Below the pieces are notes generated by a model. It had not been told where the DNA came from. It did no database searches and saw only the letters and a list, made by a program, of their open reading frames with translations. A DNA stretch of 35,666 bases. Origin: Phlegmacium glaucopus (Eukaryota; Basidiomycota; Agaricomycetes; Agaricales; Cortinariaceae). Each line of letters starts with the position of its first letter. Positions within the stretch are counted from its first letter, which is position 1. This document shows, piece after piece, positions 19,488 through 28,526 of this stretch. Made by a program: the position numbers and the translations under genes. The stretch is taken from positions 72,420-108,085 of the forward strand of contig MU130034.1 of NCBI GenBank assembly GCA_015039465.1, given 5' to 3'.

Positions 19488-20240
19488 ATGTCCTCTATCG
19501 CGTCCACTCCCACTGCTGGTGCATCTCTTGCACCTCCTGCTGCTGCTGGCCCTCTGACTACACTCTCTGCTGATGTCCCTCGCTCGTTAGCCGATCGCTT
19601 CGCTGAAAGTTTCAAGGAGTTCGAGGAAACTGTGGTATTCTTTGGGGAAACCCCTGCTCCGATGCAGCAGAAGTTCGTCAAGGTGATGGTGCATGACATC
19701 GTAAGTGATCGTTTGACTTCTTTTCTTCCTGCGTGAATATTGCTGACTTTCTTCCTAGTACAAAATGAAAGACCTCGTGCGTCAAATGACCGAGGTACAC
19801 GAGTTCAGCGACCTAGACCCCGCTGGGTTTCAAAGACTGGCCAACAAAATCCTGGCTTCAACAACGTTTCGCACCAACTGCAACGAGCTCTTGGCTGCTA
19901 TGGCTGATGCAAGGCGGCTCCTCGAGGATCTAGACCAGCTCCGGCCTCCTGTAGCTGTGCCGTCTCCAGTTGCAGACGTCTCGCCTCCTGGCTCGCCAGC
20001 TATCACACCTGCTGCTGAGGAACGAGACGAACTGATGGACGACGTAGATGAGGAAGATGATGTTGAAATAGGTAAAGTTTCCGTTTGTGTCCCTTTCTTC
20101 TTCGCTGACTTGTTCACATAGTCACACCGCCTACTAGTCCTCGAGGTGGAGAGTCGTCTAAGGCTCAAGGAAAGTGTCCAGTAACTCCTCCAATGGTGGT
20201 AAATCCAACTTCTTTCTTGCAAAATACGAAATCACCCTAA
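19488..20240 (+). CDS. Spliced antisense gene inside the Gypsy element, unknown function
   Basis: Three exons: 19488-19700, 19759-20071 and 20122-20240. The introns are 58 bp (GTAAGT...TAG) and 50 bp (GTAAAG...TAG). Joined, they give 214 residues with no internal stop, and both junctions keep frame. The protein has an Ala/Pro/Thr-rich start, a helical core (LADRFAESFKEFEETVVFFG, then MKDLVRQMTEVHEFSDLDPA and LANKILASTTFRTNCNELLA), a proline-rich linker, an acidic patch (ELMDDVDEEDDVEIG) and a Thr/Pro/Ser tail. There is no signal peptide or membrane segment. A TATA box lies upstream. It runs opposite to gag-pol, between the integrase and the 3' LTR. The third exon ends at the deleted integrase tail, so its natural end may be missing. 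Function unknown; an antisense accessory gene or captured host gene are both possible. Confidence 0.6.
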
Positions 20241-20920
20241 ACGCTGCAACCGGCCTCTGAAAAACAGCTCTGCGATAATATATGCACCTCCTTGGTTCCG
20301 CGAAATGACGATAAGTGGGCCATTATACCTCGCCCTCATTTTCCTATTCGATGCCTTCTCTATAGCTGTGTTCCGCACCAACACCAAATCTCCCAAATGA
20401 AAGTCGTAGTCGTGGATGACTCGCAAATGATCCTTCTCGAACTGGACTGCTGCTTTGAGTTGAGTACTATGGACTTTGTCGTGTAACATTGCCAATTGGG
20501 ACCTTCATTTTTGTAGAGTGATAGCTCTTCGCGCGGTGCAGGTGTCGCAACCACTGGTGGAGTAATGTTTTGTTGTGTCTTGCAAAGTTGACATAGATGG
20601 CAAGTAGTGATAAACCAAGCAATGTCGCGTTTCATGCCCGGCCACCAATATCGTTCCACAAGTAATGTGTGAGTCGCGAATAGGCCATGGTGGCCAATGT
20701 TGTCGTGAGCCGAAATGATAAGGAATATACGCCTCTCCTTAGGGACAACCAACTTATGGTTTCCCTTCCCGTCTTTCTTCCACAACCTCTCCTTCAACAC
20801 AAAATACTCCATCGCAAAATGCATAAACGTCTTGTACTCTTCGTCCTTCAACCCTTCTGGCCTCTCCCAATTTCCTAACCAATCCCTAACCTTCTCCAAC
20901 TTCTTGTCGGTAGTAGTCAC
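20232..20920 (-). pseudogene. Gypsy integrase remnant, catalytic core deleted
   Basis: In frame with RT/RNase H but after a TGA (20957-20959). The H2C2 zinc-binding domain is complete (HDNIGHHG, then RYWWPGMKRDIAWF, CHLCQLCK). It is followed by PPVVATPAP and then, after a junction at about 20505-20560, by the C-terminal part in another frame (AMLHDKVHSTQLKAAVQFEK, FHLGDLVLVRN, RARYNGPLIVISR, GGAYIIAEL). The whole DDE catalytic core expected between these parts is missing. Homology stops at about 20275. The protein cannot join DNA ends. Confidence 0.8.
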
Positions 20921-20956
20921 TAAAAGTGCCCTCGGAATGTCGGAATACGTGATCCG

Positions 20957-22801
20957 TCATGCTTCATCCCCGCCCTCAGCATCCTCTATTAAAACTTCGC
21001 TACTCTCCTCGTCAGCTCTGCTCGTGAATCCGGTTCTTCTTCCAGTTTCTTCGCCTCCCCCAACATTCTCTAAAATCTCTTCGCCTTCTCCCTCGACAAC
21101 CTCCTCGAACCTTTCTTCATCATCCCTCAGTTTATCTCCATCCCCGTTCTTAGCTCTTCCCCTCGTACGACTGCGTGATTCCATGACAAAGATAGATAAG
21201 ACCAGCGAGGTACTCTTGTCGCGAATTTGATGTTGCCTCTGCGGTGCTGGATTTACAAAGTGCATGAAACCATTAACCTGATCTATCCAATCGTCGAAAC
21301 CATCATCCTCCTCCTCTACACTATCCCCTGGCTGAGGTCTGCGCCGTGATAAACCATCTGGACCGTGAAATGCTGCCGGAATGTGTACAAGTTCAAAATG
21401 GAACATAAGAATAGAGACAATCCAACGGTTGATGCTCGCGGACGGTGCAATGTCTGGGTTTGCTAGCTTTCCCTTGATGTACTTCGCGTCTACCTCCACA
21501 ACTAAATTCCTGACCCCAATGAGATGATGCTTCAACGTTCCGAGAGCGTGATAGAGTCCGAACAATTCCAACTTTGGCTGTGAAAATCTTTGTTCTCGTT
21601 TGTTGAGCGTAATGCTTCCAAATCTTGCGAAGTAACATTTGCAATTATCTTCTTCATTGCACTGCAACAGAATGTATCCAACCGCTATATAGGAAGTGTC
21701 GACTGATAGTATGACTTGAGACTGTGAATCGTAGTCGATGGGTCGCAGAGCCGGCGAAGCGAGAAGCGCGTCCTTCAAATCCTCCATAGCTTCCAACTGA
21801 TCCTCCCCAAATTCCCAAGGTACTCCTTTCCTCGTCAACTTTACTAACGGGTTCGCCCTCCTCGCAAAGTCCTTTATAAACATCCTACACACTCCAACCG
21901 TTCCCAAAAATGCCCTAACATCACTGAGATCCTCGCACTTTCCCCAATTCCTAATCTTCTCCACTCGCGATAAATCCGGTAACCTCCCTTCTGCCGTACA
22001 ACGATGCCCTAAAACCGTAATCTCTTCCGCACACAAAATTGACTTCGTCCCCGAATATGTCCCTCCGCAATACTTCATCCTCTGCACCACTCTATTCAGA
22101 TCCTGGAAATGCTCCCATACAAAACGACGAATGCCTGAATTCTCTGGTATTGTCTCCGGTGTCCCATCGGCTTTGATATATCGCGAAGCTGGACCGTGAA
22201 CTGGGACATCGTCGATATAAGGCTGGGTAACATGTGGAATCTCGGCTTGTAGAATATGTGTAACGTCGTCGTGAAATATAGGAACAGAATTCGTCCATCC
22301 CATGGGCAACGTCGTAAGGCGGTGAGCACCAAATGGTGTCTGGAATGTCGTGTAGTCCCGCGAAGACTGTGCCAGCGTACGCTCGTCATACCCCACATAC
22401 AAATCCAATATACTTCCGCATGCTCTCCCCGCGAACTGCTCTGCTAACTGATCTGTGAACGGTGGGACTCCCGAGTGTCTGATAGTGACGTGATTCAACG
22501 GCTTGAGAGACTGCACAATTTGCAATGACTTCCCATCCTTCTTCAACATGCAAAACCATTGCGAACGGTACAATGAGTTGCTAGGTTCAAACACCCCCGC
22601 ATCTATCTTCTTCTTAATCAACCCGCACACTTCTTTGAAGATCCCTGGAGGAATAGGAATATTTTGCTCGACCCAAGGCGTATGGGGAATCACAGGAATT
22701 TCGACTGGAGGAAAGAAGTCCTCGCGAAAATGACCTCGCTCTGGATCTATCCAGGCGAACCGAACGGTACGATGAGTTGCTAGGTTCAAACACCCCCGCA
22801 T
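20957..22801 (-). pseudogene. Gypsy reverse transcriptase and RNase H
   Basis: 614 codons. RT motifs: QIVQSLKPLN (about 94-103), DLYVGYDE with catalytic Asp133, TLPMGWTNS (about 164-172) and YIDD (195-198). RNase H residues are Asp368 (SVDTS), Glu412 (PKLELFG), Asp438 (VEVDAK) and Asp482 in GPDGLSRR. A charged, acidic linker (EEEDDGFDDW, EEVVEGEGEE) leads to the integrase. The ATG at 22801 lies in the second copy of a 199-bp duplication and is not the natural start; the pol frame begins at 23642. All polymerase active-site residues remain. The frame ends at a TGA that probably arose from CGA. Confidence 0.88.
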
Positions 22802-22960
22802 CTATCTTCTTCTTAATCAACCCGCACACTTCTTTGAAGATCCCTGGAGGAATAGGAATATTTCGCTCGACCCAAGGCGTATGGGGAATCACAGGAATTT
22901 CGACTGGAGGAAAGAAGTCCTCGCGAAAATGACCTCGCTCTGGATCTATCCAGGCGAACG
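22563..22960 (-). repeat. 199-bp tandem duplication inside pol
   Basis: GAACGGTAC at 22563 recurs at 22762, and the text between repeats with very few changes (ACAATGAG/ACGATGAG; TTTTGCTC/TTTCGCTC). The unit carries the segment just before RT (IPVIPHTPWVE, IPIPPGIFKEVCGLIKKK). Since 199 is 3n+1, it shifts the frame and separates the pre-RT part from RT. Confidence 0.9.
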
Positions 22961-23642
22961 CGTCTTGGTGTAATGACATGAAATGATGCAAGAGCTCGCG
23001 TTCTGCTGGCCAAAGAAACCCTCCTCCATTCAACTCGTCAAATGCCTCCTTCCTCTCTCGCGTATATCGACCCACTGGTACGAATGGGGGTGGTCTTGGA
23101 TTAAGGATTGGAAGACTCCCCAATGCATCCCCTTTGATCTCCCTCACAATTCTAAACTTCTCCAACAACTCGCTCCCTACCGGCTTAACCTTCCTCGCTA
23201 CTGGCTTATACTTCTTTGCTGCAAATACTGCGACTGTTCGCGTTTGTGATTGATTAACTGAATTGACGCTCGCTGGTCTCGCTGCCTGGCTCGAACGTCC
23301 TGAAATAGTGCTAGGGGGCCGCGGTGCCCAAGTGTGCGTATCTGATAGTTGTGCTTCTTGCGACGTGCTCTTGTCTTGTCTCGCGACTGTCTGATGCTTC
23401 GCCTTCCTCGCTTGCTCTTCCACTCCCCATCCCTTCGCTATCGACCACATATCCTCCCATACTCCCTCTCTCCTCTCTTGCCTTTCCCTAACACCATCCT
23501 CTCTGACTGATTGTATTCCCAAACAACTTTCGGAGGAAACTGAATGATTCACTGAATAACGCGGAATAGTCGATTTATCGATTTCTGAAAATATTGTACA
23601 TTGTTGATTATCGCGAGAGTCTCGTATCAGTTCCTCCTTCAT
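22614..23642 (-). pseudogene. Gypsy pol N-terminal (pre-RT) part
   Basis: It starts with ATG at 23642-23640, which shares one base with the gag stop (TGATG). It is 342 codons, with a long basic, disordered-looking leader (ERQERREGVWED, QARKAKHQTVARQDK), then PILNPRPPPFVPVGRYTRE and FLWPAERELLHHFMSLHQDA. It then enters the conserved FAWIDPERGHFREDFFPPVE region preceding RT. After the duplication junction it runs out of frame to a stop. Downstream of gag, it would be translated by termination-reinitiation. Confidence 0.8.
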
Positions 23643-23646
23643 CAAA
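23638..23646 (-). promoter_or_regulatory. gag stop / pol start overlap (TGATG)
   Basis: On the minus strand the gag TGA (23644-23642) overlaps the pol ATG (23642-23640) by one base, and AAGGAGGA follows directly. Such overlaps support coupled termination-reinitiation in some fungal elements and viruses; here it is inferred from sequence only. Confidence 0.6.
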
Positions 23647-26218
23647 AATCCTCCTCCCCAACATCGCGAGGCTGTCCACGAGGATGAGTTGCCATCGTGA
23701 CTCCTTCGCCCGAATTTGGATCCTCGATAGTGAGCATCTGCTGACCGTCCGCGAAATTCTTGACTGTGCTTTCGGTGACCAAGTCGAATGGACGACCTAA
23801 GAGAACATCGTAAGCTGGAAAACGAAGAATATGGACTTGCATGTAAATTGTTATTTCGCCAAACTTGAATGGGACGTTTCGCGCTAATCCCAGTGACTTG
23901 TTAAACGTGCCGTTCGCGGACTGCATTTGAAGCTTGATTCGCGGGTCGTACGTTAAACCAAGGTTGTTACAGATCTCTTCGGACATCGCTATGATTTGAC
24001 AACCAGGATCCAAGATGCACTCTACCTCTCGCTTGTTGTCGACAATGCAGTGAACGGCATGAATCGCGCTGGACTCTGCAGCAACCACGAGTTCGGCTGG
24101 GTCTGGAAGCTCTCCCGGCGGTAAGGTGAAGAGGTACTGCTCGATGGGATCCTGGATAACTATCCTTTCTCTCTCTATCATTCCCTCCGCTAAGGTCGAC
24201 AACCCTATCATCATCTCCTCATCCTCAAACTCCCCCTCTATGACTGCCGCAAGGTTCTGTGTAGCAACCGGTGCCCGTTCCTGACCCTGAGGTACACGCT
24301 TATTGGTGATCTGTTCGCGAATGTGAGAGCGAACCTTGGGAGAAATGGACCACAATTCGCGCTGGGTAAGAGTGATGGGAGCTTCCATGGAACGCTGGTA
24401 GACATCCGCAGCTATCTTGGTATCGTATACGGGTGGATAGGTACGGTAAGATGGGTCGTTCCTGCGTACTGGAGCTGGAGCATTGAACTTCTGTTGTTGC
24501 CCAATGACTCGGTTGACTGGTGGGGCGTATGCAGCGTCCTTAGCTTTCGCGAATGGGTGTTCTACCATTGTTGGCTTGTTTGTGCCAACCGGCGCGCGGA
24601 ATGTGTTGACTCTCGGTCTAACCTCCTCTTCCCTCTCTCTTTCTTCTCCATCCCTCACTCTCTGCCCTCTCGTCTGAACTCCCCTCCCCTTCTGCTGTAA
24701 CGCGAATATTTCTGCCTGTAAGCTCGCGATACGCTCCTCTGCAGTCAAATGATACACGGAGTGAATTTGGGTAACGTCTGGCTTGCTCTCGTTCATGATA
24801 CGCATGTCGATTGTTTGTACGAACGATTTGGCTGCAATCGCGTTAGGGTTCCTCCTGTGCCACTCGTCAACCTTCTCCTTTAAATTCGCTCCTGGAAGCG
24901 CCTGTGGTATCCACTCTCCTCCCGGTAACCCTATCTTTCCATCCGCTAACCTCACCACTTTACCCTGCTTAAGATACTCCTCCACTGCTTCGCAATCCCT
25001 TATCAAATGTTCCAACCCGTCAAACAAACATCTCAACTGCCTCCTTGGCCCTCCTGGGTATCCTCCGCCTCCTGAATATCCTCCACCTCCTGAATATCCG
25101 CCGCCTCCTGAGTATCCTCCACCTCCTGAATATCCGCCGCTTCCTGAGTATCCTCCACCTCCTGACCTCATCGTTGACAACAGACCGCGAAGCTCTGCGA
25201 ATAACGTGCCAAGTTCTCCCCCTTCCGTGGGACCTGCCGGCTGTGAAACCGAGGTACGTTCGGTAGCAATTCGTTGCTGTGCTGCCTGTAACGGTTGCTG
25301 TTGCGCGAAATACGCTGGCAAGAAATTCGAGGAGCTTTGTAACGCGAACTGTGTAGCTTCGAAGATCTCTCCCACTCCGTAGGGTAATAAAGGATTGTGA
25401 TGCAGATGAGCGATCTGAAGCCTGGTGGTTACTGCAGGAATCAGGACATGTGGTATAGCTCGCATATATCCGCGCTGTTGTTCGTGCTTGCCAATATACC
25501 CTTTGCTGATAAGCCACTGCGTCAATATGATGTACTTCGTATGGAAGTCCGCCAACTCATCCCTAGTCATTATCCCGAGACGCTGCCTCTCGCCAATTAG
25601 GAAATCCATATCGCGGACAGTGTAGAGGTCGCTGTCATTACTGCCAGGATACATGCGTATTACGGCGGCCTTAAGGTCGTCATACGTGGCTGCGGGATCT
25701 CCAAACTCCTCGAACGCTTTCCAAAAGCCTTCCGTCTCCCAATCTGTATACCCCACCATACACTCCTTCTTCCTCCTCTCATCTCTCACTCCAAACTTAG
25801 CATACAATCGCTCCAAATATTCGAAAAAGCGAGACAACTCGCGAGGCTTCGTTTTATCGAAGAATGGTGCCGTAGATTCGCCTGGGAGCGGCAAATATAA
25901 ATCGTTGTTTCGACGAGAAGCATGCTGCGAGTCTCCAGCCTCTGCGGATGCGTTCGCATCTACTCGAGTTTGGTACATGTAGTCGTCGGGTGGTGATTTC
26001 ATAAACGACAAGTCCGATATATTTGTGGGATAAATGAACGGAGCTGCAGGGACTTGTATCGGGGTGGCAGGGTCTGAAATCGGTCGTTCGACTGGGAATT
26101 CGGTGATTGGTTTATCAGGTGTAACTGGACTTGGCGAAACAACCGCTATAGGTGTAACCGGCTCTGGCGATATAGTAGGGTCGACCAATAAAGCAGTTGT
26201 TGGGATAGGCTCGTCCAA
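23642..26218 (-). CDS. Gypsy gag with zinc knuckle and aspartic protease
   Basis: An uninterrupted frame. It has a Pro/Thr-rich N-terminus, a capsid-like region (LYLPLPGE, RELSRFFEYLERLYAKFGV, KAAVIRMYPG, FHTKYIILTQWLISKGYIG), a Gly/Tyr repeat (GGGGYS, about six units), and a knuckle CLFDGLEHLIRDC in which the usual second cysteine is Asp. A C-terminal retropepsin-like domain (last 122 residues) has DPGCQIIAMS in place of D(S/T)G and LLGRPFD. The start is uncertain: the frame is open back to the LTR edge at 26408, the codon at 26218 is TTG, and the first ATG is at 26002. Packages element RNA and processes the polyprotein in the family. Gag itself looks intact although pol is not. Confidence 0.85.
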   Translation of the reverse strand: MDEPIPTTALLVDPTISPEPVTPIAVVSPSPVTPDKPITEFPVERPISDPATPIQVPAAPFIYPTNISDLSFMKSPPDDYMYQTRVDANASAEAGDSQHASRRNNDLYLPLPGESTAPFFDKTKPRELSRFFEYLERLYAKFGVRDERRKKECMVGYTDWETEGFWKAFEEFGDPAATYDDLKAAVIRMYPGSNDSDLYTVRDMDFLIGERQRLGIMTRDELADFHTKYIILTQWLISKGYIGKHEQQRGYMRAIPHVLIPAVTTRLQIAHLHHNPLLPYGVGEIFEATQFALQSSSNFLPAYFAQQQPLQAAQQRIATERTSVSQPAGPTEGGELGTLFAELRGLLSTMRSGGGGYSGSGGYSGGGGYSGGGGYSGGGGYSGGGGYPGGPRRQLRCLFDGLEHLIRDCEAVEEYLKQGKVVRLADGKIGLPGGEWIPQALPGANLKEKVDEWHRRNPNAIAAKSFVQTIDMRIMNESKPDVTQIHSVYHLTAEERIASLQAEIFALQQKGRGVQTRGQRVRDGEEREREEEVRPRVNTFRAPVGTNKPTMVEHPFAKAKDAAYAPPVNRVIGQQQKFNAPAPVRRNDPSYRTYPPVYDTKIAADVYQRSMEAPITLTQRELWSISPKVRSHIREQITNKRVPQGQERAPVATQNLAAVIEGEFEDEEMMIGLSTLAEGMIERERIVIQDPIEQYLFTLPPGELPDPAELVVAAESSAIHAVHCIVDNKREVECILDPGCQIIAMSEEICNNLGLTYDPRIKLQMQSANGTFNKSLGLARNVPFKFGEITIYMQVHILRFPAYDVLLGRPFDLVTESTVKNFADGQQMLTIEDPNSGEGVTMATHPRGQPRDVGEEDF
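25058..25165 (-). repeat. 18-bp repeat encoding GGGGYS in gag
   Basis: About six units of the 18-bp word containing CCTCCTGAATAT (plus strand), with CCA/CCG and GAA/GAG alternations, encode Gly-Gly-Gly-Gly-Tyr-Ser on the minus strand just upstream of the zinc knuckle. Such Gly/Tyr repeats are typical of disordered, RNA- or condensate-interacting segments. Confidence 0.85.
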
Positions 26219-26408
26219 GAACGATTGGGTTAACTCGAATTCCGTGGGTTCACCTATTGGATGCGAAGCGAACCCGTCCTTTGGGGTAATTTCTGGTGAA
26301 GAAATTGTAGTAACCGGTTGAGCTTCCGGTGACCGCTTCGTAAGACGAGTAGAGACTGGAATTTTCGAGGAAAAATGAACAAGAACCTCGCAGGCACCGC
26401 AAATTCGC

Positions 26409-27289
26409 TGATGTACCTGCGGAGGGATCAGACCGCAAGTAGTAACGTAGTTCGGAGGGGTTAATGTAGATTTCCTCGATAGAATTTAAAGGGAAGTTCG
26501 CGGTATCGAAATACGCTAGACGAGTAGACCACGAAGATAGCGAAGCCCGCGAACGATAACGCAGTACGCGAAGTAACTTAAAGGATGAGACTATTGACTT
26601 AGAACGTTGCTGCAAAGTTTATGGGATCAAAACTCTGGCCGTCTCTTGTTCACCTTCCCTCCTACTTGCTACAGGTACTTAATACAAGAGTAACAAGCTA
26701 AGCCAGGTGCAGGTATGCGAAACAGTAATGTAAAAATTGAGCTAATGCGAAGTCACATGAGCCCAGTAGTTTGGTAACGAAGGAATAGGGGATAGAATAA
26801 AAATAGAAGTGATGAGTAAGGAGGTCAGTTGAATGACCTCCTGTTTCGAAGGAGATGATAAAATAATAATATATATGGAAAGTTAAAAGAAATTAAGTTG
26901 AGAACAACACGGACCATGATCAAACCAGTGAAAGGGATGCGTATGCGAGCCGCGAAAGACCGCGAGATTAAAGAGAAGCTGTGTGAAGATGTGGTTGCGA
27001 AGGAAAGAAATGGTCAAGTCCGGCATTGATAGAGAAAGCTGAAGGTACGTCGAAGTATGAAGTGCAAAGAGGAACGAGGGTGCATTGGATAGTTACAAAG
27101 GTCGTAGGAGTGATGTGCGAAGGTTATGCAAGGCCTATATCATGTTGTGTGATGTGCGAAGGATGTGCAACAACCGCGAATGAGAGTGCGAGTGAAGTTG
27201 GTACCTGTGAGGCATCCGCGTATACTGCGAAGTTGTTAAATCGCAAAAATAACCAGTTTACGAACCTAGAGGCTATATGGATCCTATCA
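26409..27289 (-). repeat. Gypsy 5' LTR (right copy)
   Basis: 881 bp, and the transcriptional start side for gag-pol. On the minus strand it holds a frame beginning MQQRSKSIVSSF and reading FDTANFPLNSIEEIYINPSE that crosses into the interior in a frame different from gag. No standard tRNA primer-binding match is obvious after its end. Confidence 0.93.
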
Positions 27290-27293
27290 CCGG

Positions 27294-27445
27294 ACTGCCC
27301 GGAATCCTGGAGGAATCCTGGAGGAATCCTGGAATTCCTGATAAATGAGAATATTCCTCATGGATTCCTAGGATTCCTAGTTAATTCCTGGTGGATTCCT
27401 GGTATTCCTGGTATTCCTGGTGGATTCCTGGTGGATTCTGGTGAA
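27294..27445. repeat. Left subterminal 11-bp repeats of MITE E
   Basis: Three exact GGAATCCTGGA units in a row are followed by degenerate GGATTCCTAGT, GGTGGATTCCT and GGTATTCCT units, largely in 11-bp register. Confidence 0.85.
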
Positions 27446-27604
27446 ATCAGCTAAGTCATTGACTTGTATTATTTCATTTAAATTTTCCTTGATTTTTGTT
27501 GACTTTTTGATTGTAAGATATATATTGAAAATTATATAAATACAAATTCACATTAATAATATGTTATTCACTTATTAATAACCTATTAACAAAACTAAAA
27601 ATGT

Positions 27605-28195
27605 ACCCCCATGAGGGGGTTGTTGATCATAATAAATATATATATATAAAACCCCCCATGAAGGGGGGTTCATCATCGTTCGCGCGTGTCGTCGTAGTCA
27701 ATTAAAATAAAGAATAAAAAAATAAAAAAAGACCCCCCGGTAAGGGGGGGTGTCGTCGTCCGTGCTGGTTGTCGTCGCGGCCGTCATTCGTGTAGTCACC
27801 TTGCTAATAAAAATTTAAAAAACCCCCCAGTGAGGGGGGGGTCGTCGTCGTCGTCCGTGCTGGTCGTCGTCGCGGCCGTCGTTCGTGTGTATTTATCCGG
27901 GTAATAAAAGTAAAAACCCCCCCAGTGAGGGGGGGTCATCGTTGTTGTGCGTGGTGGTGGTGGTTGTGCGTGGTGGTGGTTGTGCATGGTGGTGGTGGTT
28001 GTGCGTGGTGGTCGTCGTCGCGGTGGTTCTCCTGGTAGTGTACTAAAGTAAATAGAAATAAAAATCCCCCCCAGTGAGGGGGGGTCGTCGTGCTGGTCGT
28101 CGTTCGCGTGTTGTTGTTGTTGTTGTTGTCGTCCGTGTGTTGCTGTCGTCATAATATATCAATAAAAAGAAATAACCCCCCCCGAGTGAGGGGGG
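27605..28195. repeat. Series of seven C-run/G-run hairpins in MITE E
   Basis: Inverted repeats of the form ACCCCCCAGTGAGGGGGGT occur near 27605, 27651, 27732, 27822, 27916, 28066 and 28175. Each has an A-rich approach (AATAAAAA, AAATTTAAAA) and a GTCGTCGTC tract after it. Loops converge on AGTGA. Arms are 5-8 bp of pure C then G, so both cruciforms and G-rich structures are possible. MITE F carries three homologous hairpins at 34573, 34675 and 34868. Confidence 0.85.
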
Positions 28196-28198
28196 TCG

Positions 28199-28470
28199 TT
28201 GTCGTTGTCGGTGGTGGTGGTAGTGCTTACCTCGTCGTCGTCATTGCCCCTCGTTGTTGTTGCTGCCCCTCGTTGTTGTTGCTGCCCCTCGTCGTCGTCG
28301 TTGCCTCTCGTTGTCATCGTTGTTCCTCATCATCGTCGTTGCCTCTCGTTGTCATCGTTGTTCCTCGTTATCGTCGTTGGTCGTCGTCATCGTTGGTCGT
28401 CATCGTCATTGGTCGTCGTCGTCATCCATCTTCTCGTCCTTTGTCGTCCTGGTTGTCGTGGTGGTGAGTG
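28199..28470. repeat. GTC/GTT trinucleotide tract
   Basis: Imperfect GTC, GTT and CTC repeats with a higher-order unit TTGCCCCTCGTTGTTG/TTGCCTCTCGTTGTCATCG. It makes long valine-, serine- and leucine-rich frames on both strands (for example 28090-28467 and 27796-28152) that I do not regard as genes. Confidence 0.85.
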
Positions 28471-28526
28471 GTAGTTGTGAGAAGACGGAATAATGTTTGT
28501 TGATTTGTGAGAAGTGCGTCACGTGC

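Larger units (their letters stand above)
18425..27289 (-). mobile_element. Ty3/Gypsy LTR retrotransposon, defective, minus-oriented
   Basis: It spans 8,865 bp with two 881-bp direct LTRs. The 4-bp target duplication CCGG is at 18421-18424 and 27290-27293. On the minus strand the order is LTR, gag with zinc knuckle and protease, RT, RNase H, integrase, LTR, which is Ty3/Gypsy order. Defects are a 199-bp frame-shifting tandem duplication before RT, one TGA between RNase H and integrase, and loss of the integrase catalytic core. A spliced antisense gene lies between integrase and the 3' LTR. Non-autonomous now, but young by LTR similarity. Confidence 0.93.

Noticed and set aside
19488..20240. 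Envelope gene of an errantivirus-like element
   Set aside because: No signal peptide, transmembrane segment or cysteine-rich ectodomain; antisense and spliced.
20273..21230. Plus-strand Ser/Pro-rich frames over the pol gene
   Set aside because: Shadows of the RNase H to integrase linker coding on the minus strand.
24323..25382. Plus-strand frames within gag
   Set aside because: Shadows opposite a long intact gag frame with recognisable domains.
27796..28493. Long frames on both strands rich in Gln/Asp/His or Val/Ser/Leu
   Set aside because: They are translations of GTC/GTT/GTG trinucleotide repeats and C/G hairpins; no conserved motif or start context.
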